A DNA stretch of 64,000 nt from Sulfurimonas denitrificans DSM 1251 (GTDB taxonomy: Bacteria > Campylobacterota > Campylobacteria > Campylobacterales > Sulfurimonadaceae): positions 992,001-1,056,000 of the forward strand of contig NC_007575.1 of assembly GCF_000012965.1 (NCBI RefSeq). Reading direction: 5' to 3'. Each line of letters starts with the position of its first letter. The first letter of the stretch is position 1. The notes under the pieces were generated by a model, which saw nothing but the letters and a program-made list of their open reading frames with translations, made no database searches and had not been told where the DNA came from. This document shows, piece after piece, positions 7,959 to 16,585 of the stretch. The position numbers were made by a program, and so were the translations under genes.

Positions 7959-9133
7959 TGAAAAAACAAAAATCAGTTAAATATATCTATCAAGATGTTA
8001 GATTTAGGATTATTGAGCGAAGCGGTCACTGGAATTTGGATTTTTTCATTGATAACAAGCGACAACGAAGAAGTACTTCATTAAAAGCAAATAGTGATAA
8101 TCTGCTAATCATCAAAAAAGAGATTATCCCAGAACTGATGCTAGGACTTACAGGTGCAAATATAGCCTTAGAAGAGGAGTTTGATGATCCAAAAGATATG
8201 ACTGTAGAAGAGTTTGGAATAAAAAGTATCAATTCTAATAAGCCAAACATCAAACCTCATGTATATGAGCGAAAAATGGCAGCTTTTAAAAACTATGTTG
8301 TTCCATATTTTGGAAAAACAAAAATAAGTGCCATAAAGCCTATGGATATACAAGATTGGCAAAATAGATTGCTTACTACACTCACACCATCAAGTGCTCA
8401 AAAGTATCGTTCAATCTTTTATAATATCTTACAAGATGCCTTTATCAATGAGATAATCGTTAAAAATCCAATGCAGTTAGTAAAAGCTCCAAAACAAAAA
8501 TCAAAGCAAAAGACTTTATTTGATGAAGAAGAGGATGTGATGCCATTTAATAATGCAGAGATTAAACTTATTTTAGAAGATACACAACTTTTTGAACACA
8601 ATAAAAACTTCTATAAACTAATGCTTTTTACAGGGATGCGACCAGGAGAAGCAGTTGCTCTTAGATGGCAAGATATACTCTTTGATAAAAAGCAAATCAA
8701 AATAATGCAAACAAGAGTTGCAGGAAAAGATGGCACACCAAAAACAATGTCATCTATGCGATATGTGGATATCTTACCTCAAACTTTAGAAGTGTTACTA
8801 AGTCAACAAAAGCTCACTGGAGATAAAGAGTATCTATTTTATACTAGAAGTGGCAAAAGATATTTTTCTCACGATACCCTTGCTGCTTCATTTAAAAGAT
8901 TGCTAACTCGAAACAAAATCAAAGAGAGAGTTCTGTATAATCTTAGACATACATTTGCTTCACAGATGATAAGTCAAGGTGTTGATATAGTTTGGGTATC
9001 AAAAACTTTAGGTCATAAAGATGTCTCAATTACACTTTCAACATACACAAAATTTATCCAAGAAGATGAAGCAACAAGGTTTCAGAAATTAGAAAAATTT
9101 GGCACAATTTTTGACACATTGGCTAACTCTTAG
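7955..9133 (+). CDS. Tyrosine integrase of the element
   Basis: This 392-aa integrase has an N-terminal AP2-like arm-binding segment (about 10-60), a SAM-like core-binding domain (about 85-175) and the catalytic domain. Catalytic residues: R229 in TGMRPGE, a Lys near 263, R331 in YNLRHTF with Tyr in place of the first box-II His (a common variant), H354 in TLGH, and nucleophile Y364. It should integrate and excise the element at a site probably lying between its stop and ybgC. It is coupled to the excisionase-like gene upstream. Integrity looks complete, so the element may still be active. Confidence 0.92.
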   Translation: MMKKQKSVKYIYQDVRFRIIERSGHWNLDFFIDNKRQRRSTSLKANSDNLLIIKKEIIPELMLGLTGANIALEEEFDDPKDMTVEEFGIKSINSNKPNIKPHVYERKMAAFKNYVVPYFGKTKISAIKPMDIQDWQNRLLTTLTPSSAQKYRSIFYNILQDAFINEIIVKNPMQLVKAPKQKSKQKTLFDEEEDVMPFNNAEIKLILEDTQLFEHNKNFYKLMLFTGMRPGEAVALRWQDILFDKKQIKIMQTRVAGKDGTPKTMSSMRYVDILPQTLEVLLSQQKLTGDKEYLFYTRSGKRYFSHDTLAASFKRLLTRNKIKERVLYNLRHTFASQMISQGVDIVWVSKTLGHKDVSITLSTYTKFIQEDEATRFQKLEKFGTIFDTLANS

Positions 9134-9166
9134 CTGTCAAAGTGCCTTAATATAGGGGTTTATGAG

Positions 9167-9547
9167 GTGAAGATACGAGTTTATTACGAAGATACAGATG
9201 CAGGCGGAGTGGTTTATCACTCAAATTATCTAAATTTTTGTGAACGTGCTAGAAGTGAGGTTTTTTTTATTCGTGGGCTTACTCCTGTTTTAGAGCATGG
9301 ACATTTTATAGCGAAGAGGGTTGAGGCGGATTATATAGCTTCTGCAAAATTAGGTGATGAGCTTGATATAAGGAGTGAACTTTTAGAGATGAGAGGGGCA
9401 TCATTTAGGCTTAGCCAGACTATTTTTAGAGATAATAAAAAAATCTTTGAGCTTGATATTATACTTGTATATATAACTTTTGATGCAAAGCCTCAAAAAA
9501 TTACCTCAGATGTGCGCAACCTTATAAAATCGCTCTTTGAGGGTTAA
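9167..9547 (+). CDS. ybgC: Acyl-CoA thioesterase, YbgC/hotdog family
   Basis: This 126-aa single hotdog-fold protein carries the 4HBT signature YEDTDAGGVVYHSNYL with the catalytic Asp, and ends after the usual short beta-rich region. It hydrolyses short-chain or acyl-ACP-linked thioesters; in other bacteria it belongs to the Tol-Pal/phospholipid context. The start is GTG 9167 (an ATG just upstream runs into a stop), with GGGG at 9155-9158 as ribosome binding site. It overlaps the convergent gene at 9544 by 4 bp. The integrase gene ends only 33 bp upstream, so its native promoter may have been displaced. Confidence 0.9.
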   Translation: MKIRVYYEDTDAGGVVYHSNYLNFCERARSEVFFIRGLTPVLEHGHFIAKRVEADYIASAKLGDELDIRSELLEMRGASFRLSQTIFRDNKKIFELDIILVYITFDAKPQKITSDVRNLIKSLFEG

Positions 9548-10743
9548 TTATAGGGTATAAATCTTGATACTGATGGTTGAATAAGTTTTATAGGATATAT
9601 CATCTGATTTGAATTTACTGCTATATCATAATGGCGTTTTTCACCATTTAGTACATGTGAGAAGTAATCAATTCCAACTGTTGTTGTGTAATTTATCCAA
9701 TCATAAACTATATCGTTTTGCAAAATTGAGTTTGTCTCAATTAAGAGGTCATTATTTATTGTTATTGAGTTTGCTATTATCATCTCTTTTCTGTCTTGAT
9801 ATTGTGTCATAGAAAGAAGAAGAGGGTTGTAGTTTGCTTGTGTTGAGAGTATGTTTGCAATATTTGTATCATAAAGAGTAAGTTGCGACATTATCATTCC
9901 ACTCTTAACAATAGGTGTGTTTAAAAAGAAAGAACCGCCAGAAATTTTATGGTTATTTTTTATCTGCTTTTCTAAGTTTGTAATTTGTTGTGGAATCTCA
10001 AATTTAACTACGCTACTTCCACCGCTTTGTTTAAATGAGAACTCTTCATAGAGTGAGAGTTGTTGTGCTACTTCAGAGTTGTCATAAAATATTACCAATA
10101 AAGAAGATGATAATTTTAAAAGTATATCTATCTGCGCTCTATAATCTATTCCACCATAATATAGATACTCAGAGGAGTTTTGAGTATCCTTTTTATTGAT
10201 TGTTGGAAAGTAGATATTTATCTTTGGATTAATACTTGAGATTATTTTTTCTCCAGCTTGTGTCATTGGTGCAATCACATACTCAAATCCATCGCTTTTA
10301 ATTTTATCTAGTGCTTTTTTTATCTCTTCATAATTCTCATCTTCTATCTTGTAACTTTTTAGCTCAAATGGGGCCTCTCTAGATATGAGGTAAGCAAATG
10401 AAGCGTTTGTTGTTGAAGCTGCGTATCTGCCAATGGTTTTATATGGCATAAGAAGGGCAATACGGATTTTTTTCTTCTCTTGAGTTGACTCATTTTTTAT
10501 TACAGGAGCATAGTAAACTTTCTCTTTTGATAAAAATGTATTTTGTGTTTCAACATCTTGATATGAGAGATAGGAAAAAATAAAACCATCTTTTAGATAC
10601 TTTTGCACACAAGCTTCATCACATGGGTAAGGGTCTAAATTTAGCACAGCAGTCTCAGGTAGAGGAATATCTGAGAGTTGTGTACCCTTTGAAAAAAGAG
10701 CAATCGGGAGTAATAGTAGTGTTAAAAAAAGTAGTTTTATCAT
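9544..10743 (-). CDS. Periplasmic protein with type-1 binding-protein-like fold
   Basis: From ATG 10743 this is a 399-aa exported protein with a signal peptide (about residues 1-18, KLLFLTLLLLPIALFSKG). I prefer this start to ATG 10764 because AAAAAGAG lies about seven nt upstream and because it begins with the signal peptide. A two-Cys motif (DPYPCDEACVQKYL) follows, then an alternating beta/alpha region (about 90-360) that resembles a periplasmic ligand-binding or LpoA-like fold. There is no lipobox. Ligand and partners are unknown; I see no transporter nearby. Confidence 0.6.
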   Translation of the reverse strand: MIKLLFLTLLLLPIALFSKGTQLSDIPLPETAVLNLDPYPCDEACVQKYLKDGFIFSYLSYQDVETQNTFLSKEKVYYAPVIKNESTQEKKKIRIALLMPYKTIGRYAASTTNASFAYLISREAPFELKSYKIEDENYEEIKKALDKIKSDGFEYVIAPMTQAGEKIISSINPKINIYFPTINKKDTQNSSEYLYYGGIDYRAQIDILLKLSSSLLVIFYDNSEVAQQLSLYEEFSFKQSGGSSVVKFEIPQQITNLEKQIKNNHKISGGSFFLNTPIVKSGMIMSQLTLYDTNIANILSTQANYNPLLLSMTQYQDRKEMIIANSITINNDLLIETNSILQNDIVYDWINYTTTVGIDYFSHVLNGEKRHYDIAVNSNQMIYPIKLIQPSVSRFIPYN

Positions 10744-10881
10744 ATATGGCTCTTTTTGGTTCATTTTTTATTGAGGATTATTATAGCCACCTTGAACTTA
10801 GAATTGTATAGTTGAGATTGTGCATAGATTGTATAAATTTTTTATCTTGTTTTAATTGCCTCTTTATGCTCTTAATTTTGG

Positions 10882-10887
10882 TAGAAT
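10882..10887 (+). promoter_or_regulatory. Candidate -10 element of the Na/Pi cotransporter gene
   Basis: TAGAAT at 10882-10887 lies 33 bp before the ATG at 10921, with AT-rich DNA and a weak TTGCCT upstream, in keeping with the poorly conserved -35 of Campylobacterota. No other good hexamer lies in the gap. Confidence 0.4.
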
Positions 10888-10920
10888 GCTGCGTTTTTTA
10901 AAAATATTTATAGGATTTAC

Positions 10921-12657
10921 ATGTCTAAGAAATTACTAATTCCTTTGAGCTTTCTTTTTTTTGCATATTTTGTAATTACTTCACAAAATTTTGCAGTTCT
11001 TCTAAGCGGTATTGCTATTTTTATAATTGGCATGTTCTTTATGCAAGATGGCTTTAGATTATTATCAGGCGGTGTTTTAGATAAGTTACTTCAAAAATTT
11101 ACAAGCAATCTTTTCTACTCTATTTTAACTGGAGTAATATCTACGTCTCTAGTTCAGAGTTCAACTATCATCTCTTTGATTGTCATCTCTTTTTTATCTG
11201 TTGAATTACTCTCTTTAGTTCAAGGTGTTGGTATCATCTTTGGAGCAAATTTAGGAAGTACTACAACTGCATGGATAATCTCAAGCCTTGGAGTAGATGT
11301 AAAAATCTCGGTATATGCTATGCCCCTAATCGTTTTTGGGGTTATTTTAAGGTTTGCTGCAAGTAACGCATATAAAGGCTTGGGAAACGTTCTTTTAGGT
11401 TTGGGCTTTATCTTTTTAGGTATCGCTTACATGAAAGATGGTTTTGATACATTAAAAGATTCTATAGACCTAGCTTCATACTCAATGGATGGAGTACTTG
11501 GGATTTTAGTCTATATTTTTATAGGTATTATTGTAACTGTTGTTATCCAATCAAGCGCTGCAACATTAGCTATCGTAATTACTGCATTAAATGCAGGAAG
11601 CATCATATATGTAAATGCGCTCTCTTTAACTATCGGTGCAAACTTAGGAACAACACTTACGGCGATTTTAGCATCTTTGGCATCTAATGAAAATGGAAAA
11701 AGAGTTGCTTTTGCGTACTTTGTATTTAACCTTGTCACAGCTGTAATTGTTACTCTCTTTCTTCATTATATTAGTGGCTTTATAGAGTTAATAGCTCCAT
11801 ATTTAGGGATAGATAGCGAAAATTATGGAATGAAAATAGCCCTTTTTCATACACTATTTAGTATCATTGGACTCTTAGTTCTCTCACCTTTTGTTAACAA
11901 AATAGTAAAACTCTCAGAGAGACTTATAAAGAAAAAAGTAAAAGCTCACTCAAAACCAAAATTTCTCTTAGATGCAAACATAACTCTTCCAGATGCAGCT
12001 ATAGTATCTATTAAAAAAGAGATAATTAATCTATATGAAAACTGCCAAAGAGCGATGTTCCATGCGATAAATCTACACACAAGCAACCTCAAAACAAAAG
12101 AGGATTTGGAAGTTCAAATCTCACAAGAGGTTACAAATATAAATGCTGACATTGATGAGATATATCAATCAAATCTAAAGATACTATATAGTGAGATTAT
12201 AAAATACTCCTCTTTTGCACAAGAGTACATGACAAGTTCTCAGCATGTTGAAGCAGGAGATTTAAAACGCAGTGCAAAGATTATAGTAGAGGTTTTAAAA
12301 GATACAAGAGATATCCAAAAAAACCTTAACTTTTATCTAAAGAGTCGTAACGAATATATAAAAAATGAGTATAACATGTTAAGAAAAGAGCTTGCATCTA
12401 TTTTGATAGACATAAACATCATAAGCTCAACTGAAGATACTTTAGAGAGATTTGTACAGCTAGAGATGTTAAAATCATCCATACAAAAAGGTGATTTGAT
12501 TAGTACAGAAAAAATCGACAATCTTATTCGAGAAGATAAAATTAAAGCGACAATGGCAACTTCTCTTATAAATGATAGCGCTACGATTTACTCTACTAAA
12601 AAGAAACTAGTGGAAGTCGCTTCTACGCTCTTTATAGATAAAAATCTTATAGCATAG
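10921..12657 (+). CDS. Na+/phosphate cotransporter family protein with PhoU-like C-terminus
   Basis: This 578-aa membrane protein has two inverted-repeat halves, each with the family's QSS motif (VQSST near residue 77, IQSSAA near 210), about nine membrane segments in the first 340 residues, and a helical cytoplasmic PhoU-like domain (about 360-578). It is expected to import inorganic phosphate, or a related anion, with sodium. AGGA lies 5 nt before the ATG. It is monocistronic and converges on the uracil-DNA glycosylase gene. The family is certain; the exact ion is not. Confidence 0.9.
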   Translation: MSKKLLIPLSFLFFAYFVITSQNFAVLLSGIAIFIIGMFFMQDGFRLLSGGVLDKLLQKFTSNLFYSILTGVISTSLVQSSTIISLIVISFLSVELLSLVQGVGIIFGANLGSTTTAWIISSLGVDVKISVYAMPLIVFGVILRFAASNAYKGLGNVLLGLGFIFLGIAYMKDGFDTLKDSIDLASYSMDGVLGILVYIFIGIIVTVVIQSSAATLAIVITALNAGSIIYVNALSLTIGANLGTTLTAILASLASNENGKRVAFAYFVFNLVTAVIVTLFLHYISGFIELIAPYLGIDSENYGMKIALFHTLFSIIGLLVLSPFVNKIVKLSERLIKKKVKAHSKPKFLLDANITLPDAAIVSIKKEIINLYENCQRAMFHAINLHTSNLKTKEDLEVQISQEVTNINADIDEIYQSNLKILYSEIIKYSSFAQEYMTSSQHVEAGDLKRSAKIIVEVLKDTRDIQKNLNFYLKSRNEYIKNEYNMLRKELASILIDINIISSTEDTLERFVQLEMLKSSIQKGDLISTEKIDNLIREDKIKATMATSLINDSATIYSTKKKLVEVASTLFIDKNLIA

Positions 12658-12715
12658 AGAGAGTAAAATTAGAACTTGCCTTTGAAACAAAGAGCTGGTT
12701 TTTAAGTTTACTACT

Positions 12716-13378
12716 TTACTTTAGCAGACTCTTTATTGTTTTTAAATCATTAAATGCAATTTTTTTATCATCTGGATTTCTTAGGAGATAATTTGGGTGA
12801 TAAATAGGTACAAGTTTATAGCTTTTAAAATCTATAACATGACCTCTTACATTTTGAAAATTGTCATTTTCTGAGGTTACTTTAGCATAGGCATCTTTAC
12901 CTAAAGTTACAACGACTTTAGGTTTTACAAACTCTATTTGAGAGAAAAGGTAGTTTTTGCATGAATCCCATTCAGATTCAGATGGTGTTTTTGAGTTTAG
13001 GGGTTTGCACTTTATTGCATGTGTAAAGTAAACATCTTCTATTTTTAACTCTAAAACATTCTCTATCATATTTTTTAAAATATCGCCGCTCCTTCCGCAG
13101 TAATAAGAGTTTGTGTTATCCTCACCAAGAGAGACTGAATAATCAATTATCATTACATCTGCGTTTGAATTTCCATAACCACTCATACTTTGTGTTCTTG
13201 ACTTACTTAAATCACATAAGTAACATGTAGAAACTTCCTTAGAGAGTTCATTTATGGTAAGCGGTTTTGAGTTTTGAGTTTTTTGATTTATAGAGAATTG
13301 GTCTATATATTCAAATCCAAGCGCTCTTAAGCGATAGAGATTTTCTAGAAGAAGTAAATTTTGAAAAGATTTCAACAA
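12716..13378 (-). CDS. Family-4-type uracil-DNA glycosylase with divergent motif 1
   Basis: This 220-aa protein has the four Cys of the [4Fe-4S] cluster of family-4 UDGs (C52, C55, C124, C140) and motif 2 YHPNYLLRNP (H194). Motif 1, normally G-E-A-P-G followed by E/D, reads I-D-Y-S-V-S-L-G-E-D here, so the residues that contact the uracil differ. The start is TTG (13378 or 13375) just after AAGGG, with no ATG nearby. It should excise uracil from DNA, but the altered active site may change substrate or activity. It lies alone between two divergent or convergent neighbours. Confidence 0.82.
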   Translation of the reverse strand: MLKSFQNLLLLENLYRLRALGFEYIDQFSINQKTQNSKPLTINELSKEVSTCYLCDLSKSRTQSMSGYGNSNADVMIIDYSVSLGEDNTNSYYCGRSGDILKNMIENVLELKIEDVYFTHAIKCKPLNSKTPSESEWDSCKNYLFSQIEFVKPKVVVTLGKDAYAKVTSENDNFQNVRGHVIDFKSYKLVPIYHPNYLLRNPDDKKIAFNDLKTIKSLLK

Positions 13379-13475
13379 CGCCCTTTTTTGCCAATTTTTA
13401 TTGTGTGAGTATATTTAAAGTGATGTTAAAATCTACTTTATACTTTTATAAGATAAAATTACGAAAATTTATATT

Positions 13476-14252
13476 TTGGAAAACATTTTGGATGAAAATA
13501 TCTACTCGCCTGAGATAGATCTTTACGAGTTTAAAGAGCAGGTTATTGAACTAAGAAAATATACAAAAGAGATAAATATTCTAATCGCAGAGGATTATAT
13601 AGTTCTGCAACAGAGTTTGTTTAAAATTTTTACTCCACTCTTTAAAGAAGTTGGTATCGCTTCTGATGGAGCAGAGGGTTTGGAACTATATAAGAAAAAA
13701 GTCGCAAATGGTGAAAAATATGAGATTATCTTAAGTGATATAGCTATGCCAAATATGAATGGTGTTGAGATGACAAAAAAGATAAGAGAGATAGATGATG
13801 AACAGATTATTTTCATATTTTCAGCTTATCAAGACTCTGAGTATCTACTAGAACTTATAAACCTTGATATAAGACGTTTTTTGACAAAGCCTATTTCTCT
13901 TGAGACTCTATTTCACGAACTTCTTATAACATGTAGAGCTATTTATGGCAAAAAAGATTTGTCAAACAAGATAACTTTGCGAAGTAATGTTTATTACTAC
14001 ACAAGCGAGAGAGAACTCTATATAGATGAGATAGCTGTAAAACTATCAAACTATGAGAGACTTATCTTAGAGTTTCTGCTATCAAAAATAAACAGCACCG
14101 TTTCAAATATTGAAATCATAAACTATCTCTATTTTAATGGCGTTGATGTAGAACTTGAAAACGTTCGTAAAATTGTCTATAAACTCAGAAAAAAACTCTC
14201 AAATGACCTTATAGAAAATATTCACGCTATTGGATATCGCATTAAACAATAA
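13476..14252 (+). CDS. OmpR-family response regulator, likely master regulator of the island
   Basis: This protein of about 258 aa has an N-terminal REC domain (about residues 32-155; acidic pocket EDY, phospho-acceptor D88 in LSDIAMP, conserved Ser and the Lys of TKP) and a C-terminal winged helix of the Trans_reg_C type (about 165-258, ending IENIHAIGYRIK). It has no in-frame ATG; the start is TTG 13476 or TTG 13488, the second having GGA seven nt upstream. It is the only regulator in the 37-kb island with a DNA-binding domain, and the first of five GCGACA tandem-repeat promoters starts 21 bp after its stop. I infer that it activates those promoters. Confidence 0.9.
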   Translation: MENILDENIYSPEIDLYEFKEQVIELRKYTKEINILIAEDYIVLQQSLFKIFTPLFKEVGIASDGAEGLELYKKKVANGEKYEIILSDIAMPNMNGVEMTKKIREIDDEQIIFIFSAYQDSEYLLELINLDIRRFLTKPISLETLFHELLITCRAIYGKKDLSNKITLRSNVYYYTSERELYIDEIAVKLSNYERLILEFLLSKINSTVSNIEIINYLYFNGVDVELENVRKIVYKLRKKLSNDLIENIHAIGYRIKQ

Positions 14253-14272
14253 CTTTCAAAAAAATAAAAACA

Positions 14273-14304
14273 GCGACATAACGGCGACATTGGCTAGCTA
14301 TACT
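14273..14304 (+). promoter_or_regulatory. GCGACA tandem promoter 1 (kinase pair)
   Basis: GCGACA at 14273-14278 and 14284-14289 (11 bp apart) is followed after exactly 9 bp by the -10 hexamer TATACT (14299-14304); the ATG of the kinase gene follows 49 nt later. The upstream repeat takes the place of a -35. This architecture is shared with four other promoters of the island. The 20 bp spanning both repeats are identical to promoter 2. Confidence 0.8.
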
Positions 14305-14353
14305 TCTTTTTACTTTTTAAAAACAAAGTGAAAAATAATGCCGATGAGCGTAT

Positions 14354-16585
14354 ATGCAAAAAAACATATCTCTAAAGTCACTTATCTACAAAAGCTACCT
14401 ATCTAGTGCACTTGTTCCTGTATTTGCTATAGAGCTTGTGCTTCTTCTTTTATACTTTGGAGTAACTTTTTTTATATCTCAAAAATCGCAAGATATACTT
14501 CTTGATGAAGCAAAGTTAGCGCTTAACGAAATAGCCAGCAGAGAGGCTGGACATATAGATATGCTCTTTAGTGAAGTTAAAAGAGATATGGCTATATTAA
14601 AGCGAGACCATGAAAGATTTTTTACTTTAAATGAGTGTAGTTCCCAAAAAGTTAAAGCAGAGTTTGGCAGACATAAAAATGGCGCATTATATAAACTAGT
14701 AGATAATGGCGGTTCATCCATATATGCGCCTAAAGATTTTGATGCAACACCAAAAAATCTAAAAAAGATAGAGTGCAGTGAATTTATAGACCCATTAATG
14801 AAATCTATAGTAGATACAAACCCAATTATTACACAAGCATATATAAATACCTATGATAAGATAAACAGACTCTATCCATTTATGAGTGATGCTGCTACTC
14901 AATATGGCGCAGAGCTTGATGCTACAAGTTATAACTTTTATTATCTAGCAGATGCAAACTACAATCCAAAAAGAAAAGATGTTTGGACAAGTGCATATCT
15001 TGATCCAGCAGGGCAAGGGTGGATGATATCAATTATTGCACCAATATACAATGGTAATTTTTTAGAGGGAGTCAGTGGGCTCGATGTTACGATAGATTCA
15101 CTTATAAAAAATGTTCTCTCACTTGATATACCATGGAGTGGTAGTGCGTTTTTGATAGATAAGGATGGAACAATCATAGCTATGCCAAAGCGTATTGAGG
15201 AGCTGTTTTCCATAAAAGAGCTAAAGGGGCATACATACACAAGCACTATATCTACAACCATAGAAAAACCAAAAGAGTTCAATCTGCTTAAGAACTCTAA
15301 AGAAATGGAGAGTTTTTTTAAAAAAGCAACTCCCATAGATAAATTTACTATAAAAGGTGCTAACTACATCATCTCTCAAAAAATTATACCTCAGACAAAT
15401 TGGCGTTTGATGGTAGTTGTAGATGAATTTATCATATATAGACCCATTATGGAGTTTAAATCTCAAGCACAGATTATAGGTTATGTAGTTATTGCACTTA
15501 TGATATTTTTTTATCTCATTTTTTTTATATATCTTATGAGAAAATCTAACGCTATTTCAGAATATATAGCAAAGCCAATAAATGAGCTCTCAACTCTAAC
15601 AAGCAATCTTGGCACTAAGCCAAATACTCAGCTAAGAGAGACAGGTAATATAGAAGAAATTTATAAACTAGTGCAAAACTTCAATACGCTTAGCAATGAG
15701 TTGGATGATAGAACAAATGCTTACATAGAGTCTCAGATGCGTGAGAAAATGAAAGAAAAAGAGGCTCTCTCAGCTTATAGAGAGGGGCTTTTAGAGAGTG
15801 CTGGAGGATATTTGCATAATGTTGGAAACTCTTTGGCAATTCTTGATTCAAAGCTTTTTGTACTAAAGAGCAGTGCATCATCTCTGCAAAAGAGTGAGCT
15901 TGGATTTAACAAAGTCATAGAGATGGTGCAAAATTCTCATGCAAAGGGTGAGGAGAAAGTTTCTATGGAGGTTTTTTTGGAGGCTTTTAAAGAAGCTCTT
16001 AGTGATGATATAACATCTGAGATACTTGATGTAGTTGATGGCATAGAGAGAGTTAAAAACCATGCTTCAGAGATGATAAAAGATCAGCAAGACAGACTTG
16101 CAAACAGAGATGGGAGTGAGAATTACGTATATAGTTTTTCACTAAATAAAATGCTTAGCGAACTTATAGAGGATTACTCTTTGGAGTTTTTTAGATTTAA
16201 CATATCTATAAAAGTTCACGAAAATGATGAAGTGGTAGTGCAAATAATGAAATATAGGCTTCAAAGCGGAGTAGCAAATGTTATTAAAAATGCTATAGAG
16301 TCTATATCATTATCTAAAAACAGTGGCAATGGCATTATAGATATAACTATAAAAAGAGAGAAAAATATGGTGCTTTTGATAGTTCAAGATAATGGCTGTG
16401 GAGTTGCAAGAGATGATATAGATAAGATATTTGGCTTTGGATATACGACTAAAAAAGGGGGTAGCGGTTTTGGGCTACATACGCTAAATAATTTTTTAAA
16501 CAGTATAGGCGGAACGATAAATATAACAAATAATGAAAGTGAAAATGGAGCAACTTTAATGATGGAGATACCGATAAATGAGTAG
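14354..16585 (+). CDS. Membrane histidine kinase with dCache sensor domain
   Basis: This 743-aa sensor kinase has a membrane segment (about 16-40), a large periplasmic dCache-type domain (about 45-370; W-x-S-x-Y and GVSGLDVTIDSL motifs), a second membrane segment (about 374-398), a HAMP-like linker, a coiled coil, and a kinase core. The phospho-acceptor is probably H488 in a Y-L-H-N-V-G-N box, a different kinase group from the IAHQWRQP kinases downstream. The ATPase motifs are intact (NVIKNAIES, DNGCG, GSGFGLH). It overlaps the next gene by 8 bp and lies after promoter 1, so the two form a kinase plus response-regulator operon. The ligand is probably a small organic molecule. Confidence 0.88.
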   Translation: MQKNISLKSLIYKSYLSSALVPVFAIELVLLLLYFGVTFFISQKSQDILLDEAKLALNEIASREAGHIDMLFSEVKRDMAILKRDHERFFTLNECSSQKVKAEFGRHKNGALYKLVDNGGSSIYAPKDFDATPKNLKKIECSEFIDPLMKSIVDTNPIITQAYINTYDKINRLYPFMSDAATQYGAELDATSYNFYYLADANYNPKRKDVWTSAYLDPAGQGWMISIIAPIYNGNFLEGVSGLDVTIDSLIKNVLSLDIPWSGSAFLIDKDGTIIAMPKRIEELFSIKELKGHTYTSTISTTIEKPKEFNLLKNSKEMESFFKKATPIDKFTIKGANYIISQKIIPQTNWRLMVVVDEFIIYRPIMEFKSQAQIIGYVVIALMIFFYLIFFIYLMRKSNAISEYIAKPINELSTLTSNLGTKPNTQLRETGNIEEIYKLVQNFNTLSNELDDRTNAYIESQMREKMKEKEALSAYREGLLESAGGYLHNVGNSLAILDSKLFVLKSSASSLQKSELGFNKVIEMVQNSHAKGEEKVSMEVFLEAFKEALSDDITSEILDVVDGIERVKNHASEMIKDQQDRLANRDGSENYVYSFSLNKMLSELIEDYSLEFFRFNISIKVHENDEVVVQIMKYRLQSGVANVIKNAIESISLSKNSGNGIIDITIKREKNMVLLIVQDNGCGVARDDIDKIFGFGYTTKKGGSGFGLHTLNNFLNSIGGTINITNNESENGATLMMEIPINE

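Larger units (their letters stand above)
3033..9133. mobile_element. Small integrated genetic element with Xre switch, helicase, excisionase and integrase
   Basis: These genes form a compact module: three minus-strand genes (3033-4308), a small plus-strand gene, an Xre repressor facing an operon of unknown protein, RecA-type helicase, excisionase-like protein and tyrosine integrase. The integrase is the last gene and ends 33 bp before the chromosomal ybgC, which fits an attachment site at about 9134-9166. No relaxase, portal or capsid gene is visible, so it could be a satellite or mobilisable island. The left boundary is uncertain; I placed it at the first minus-strand gene, and I could not find a convincing pair of attachment repeats. 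Confidence 0.6.

Noticed and set aside
9152-9161. ATAGGGGTTT also present at 7510-7519, considered as attachment core repeats
   Set aside because: Ten bases in AT-rich DNA is weak, and the other copy lies inside the element at the helicase stop, not at the opposite end.
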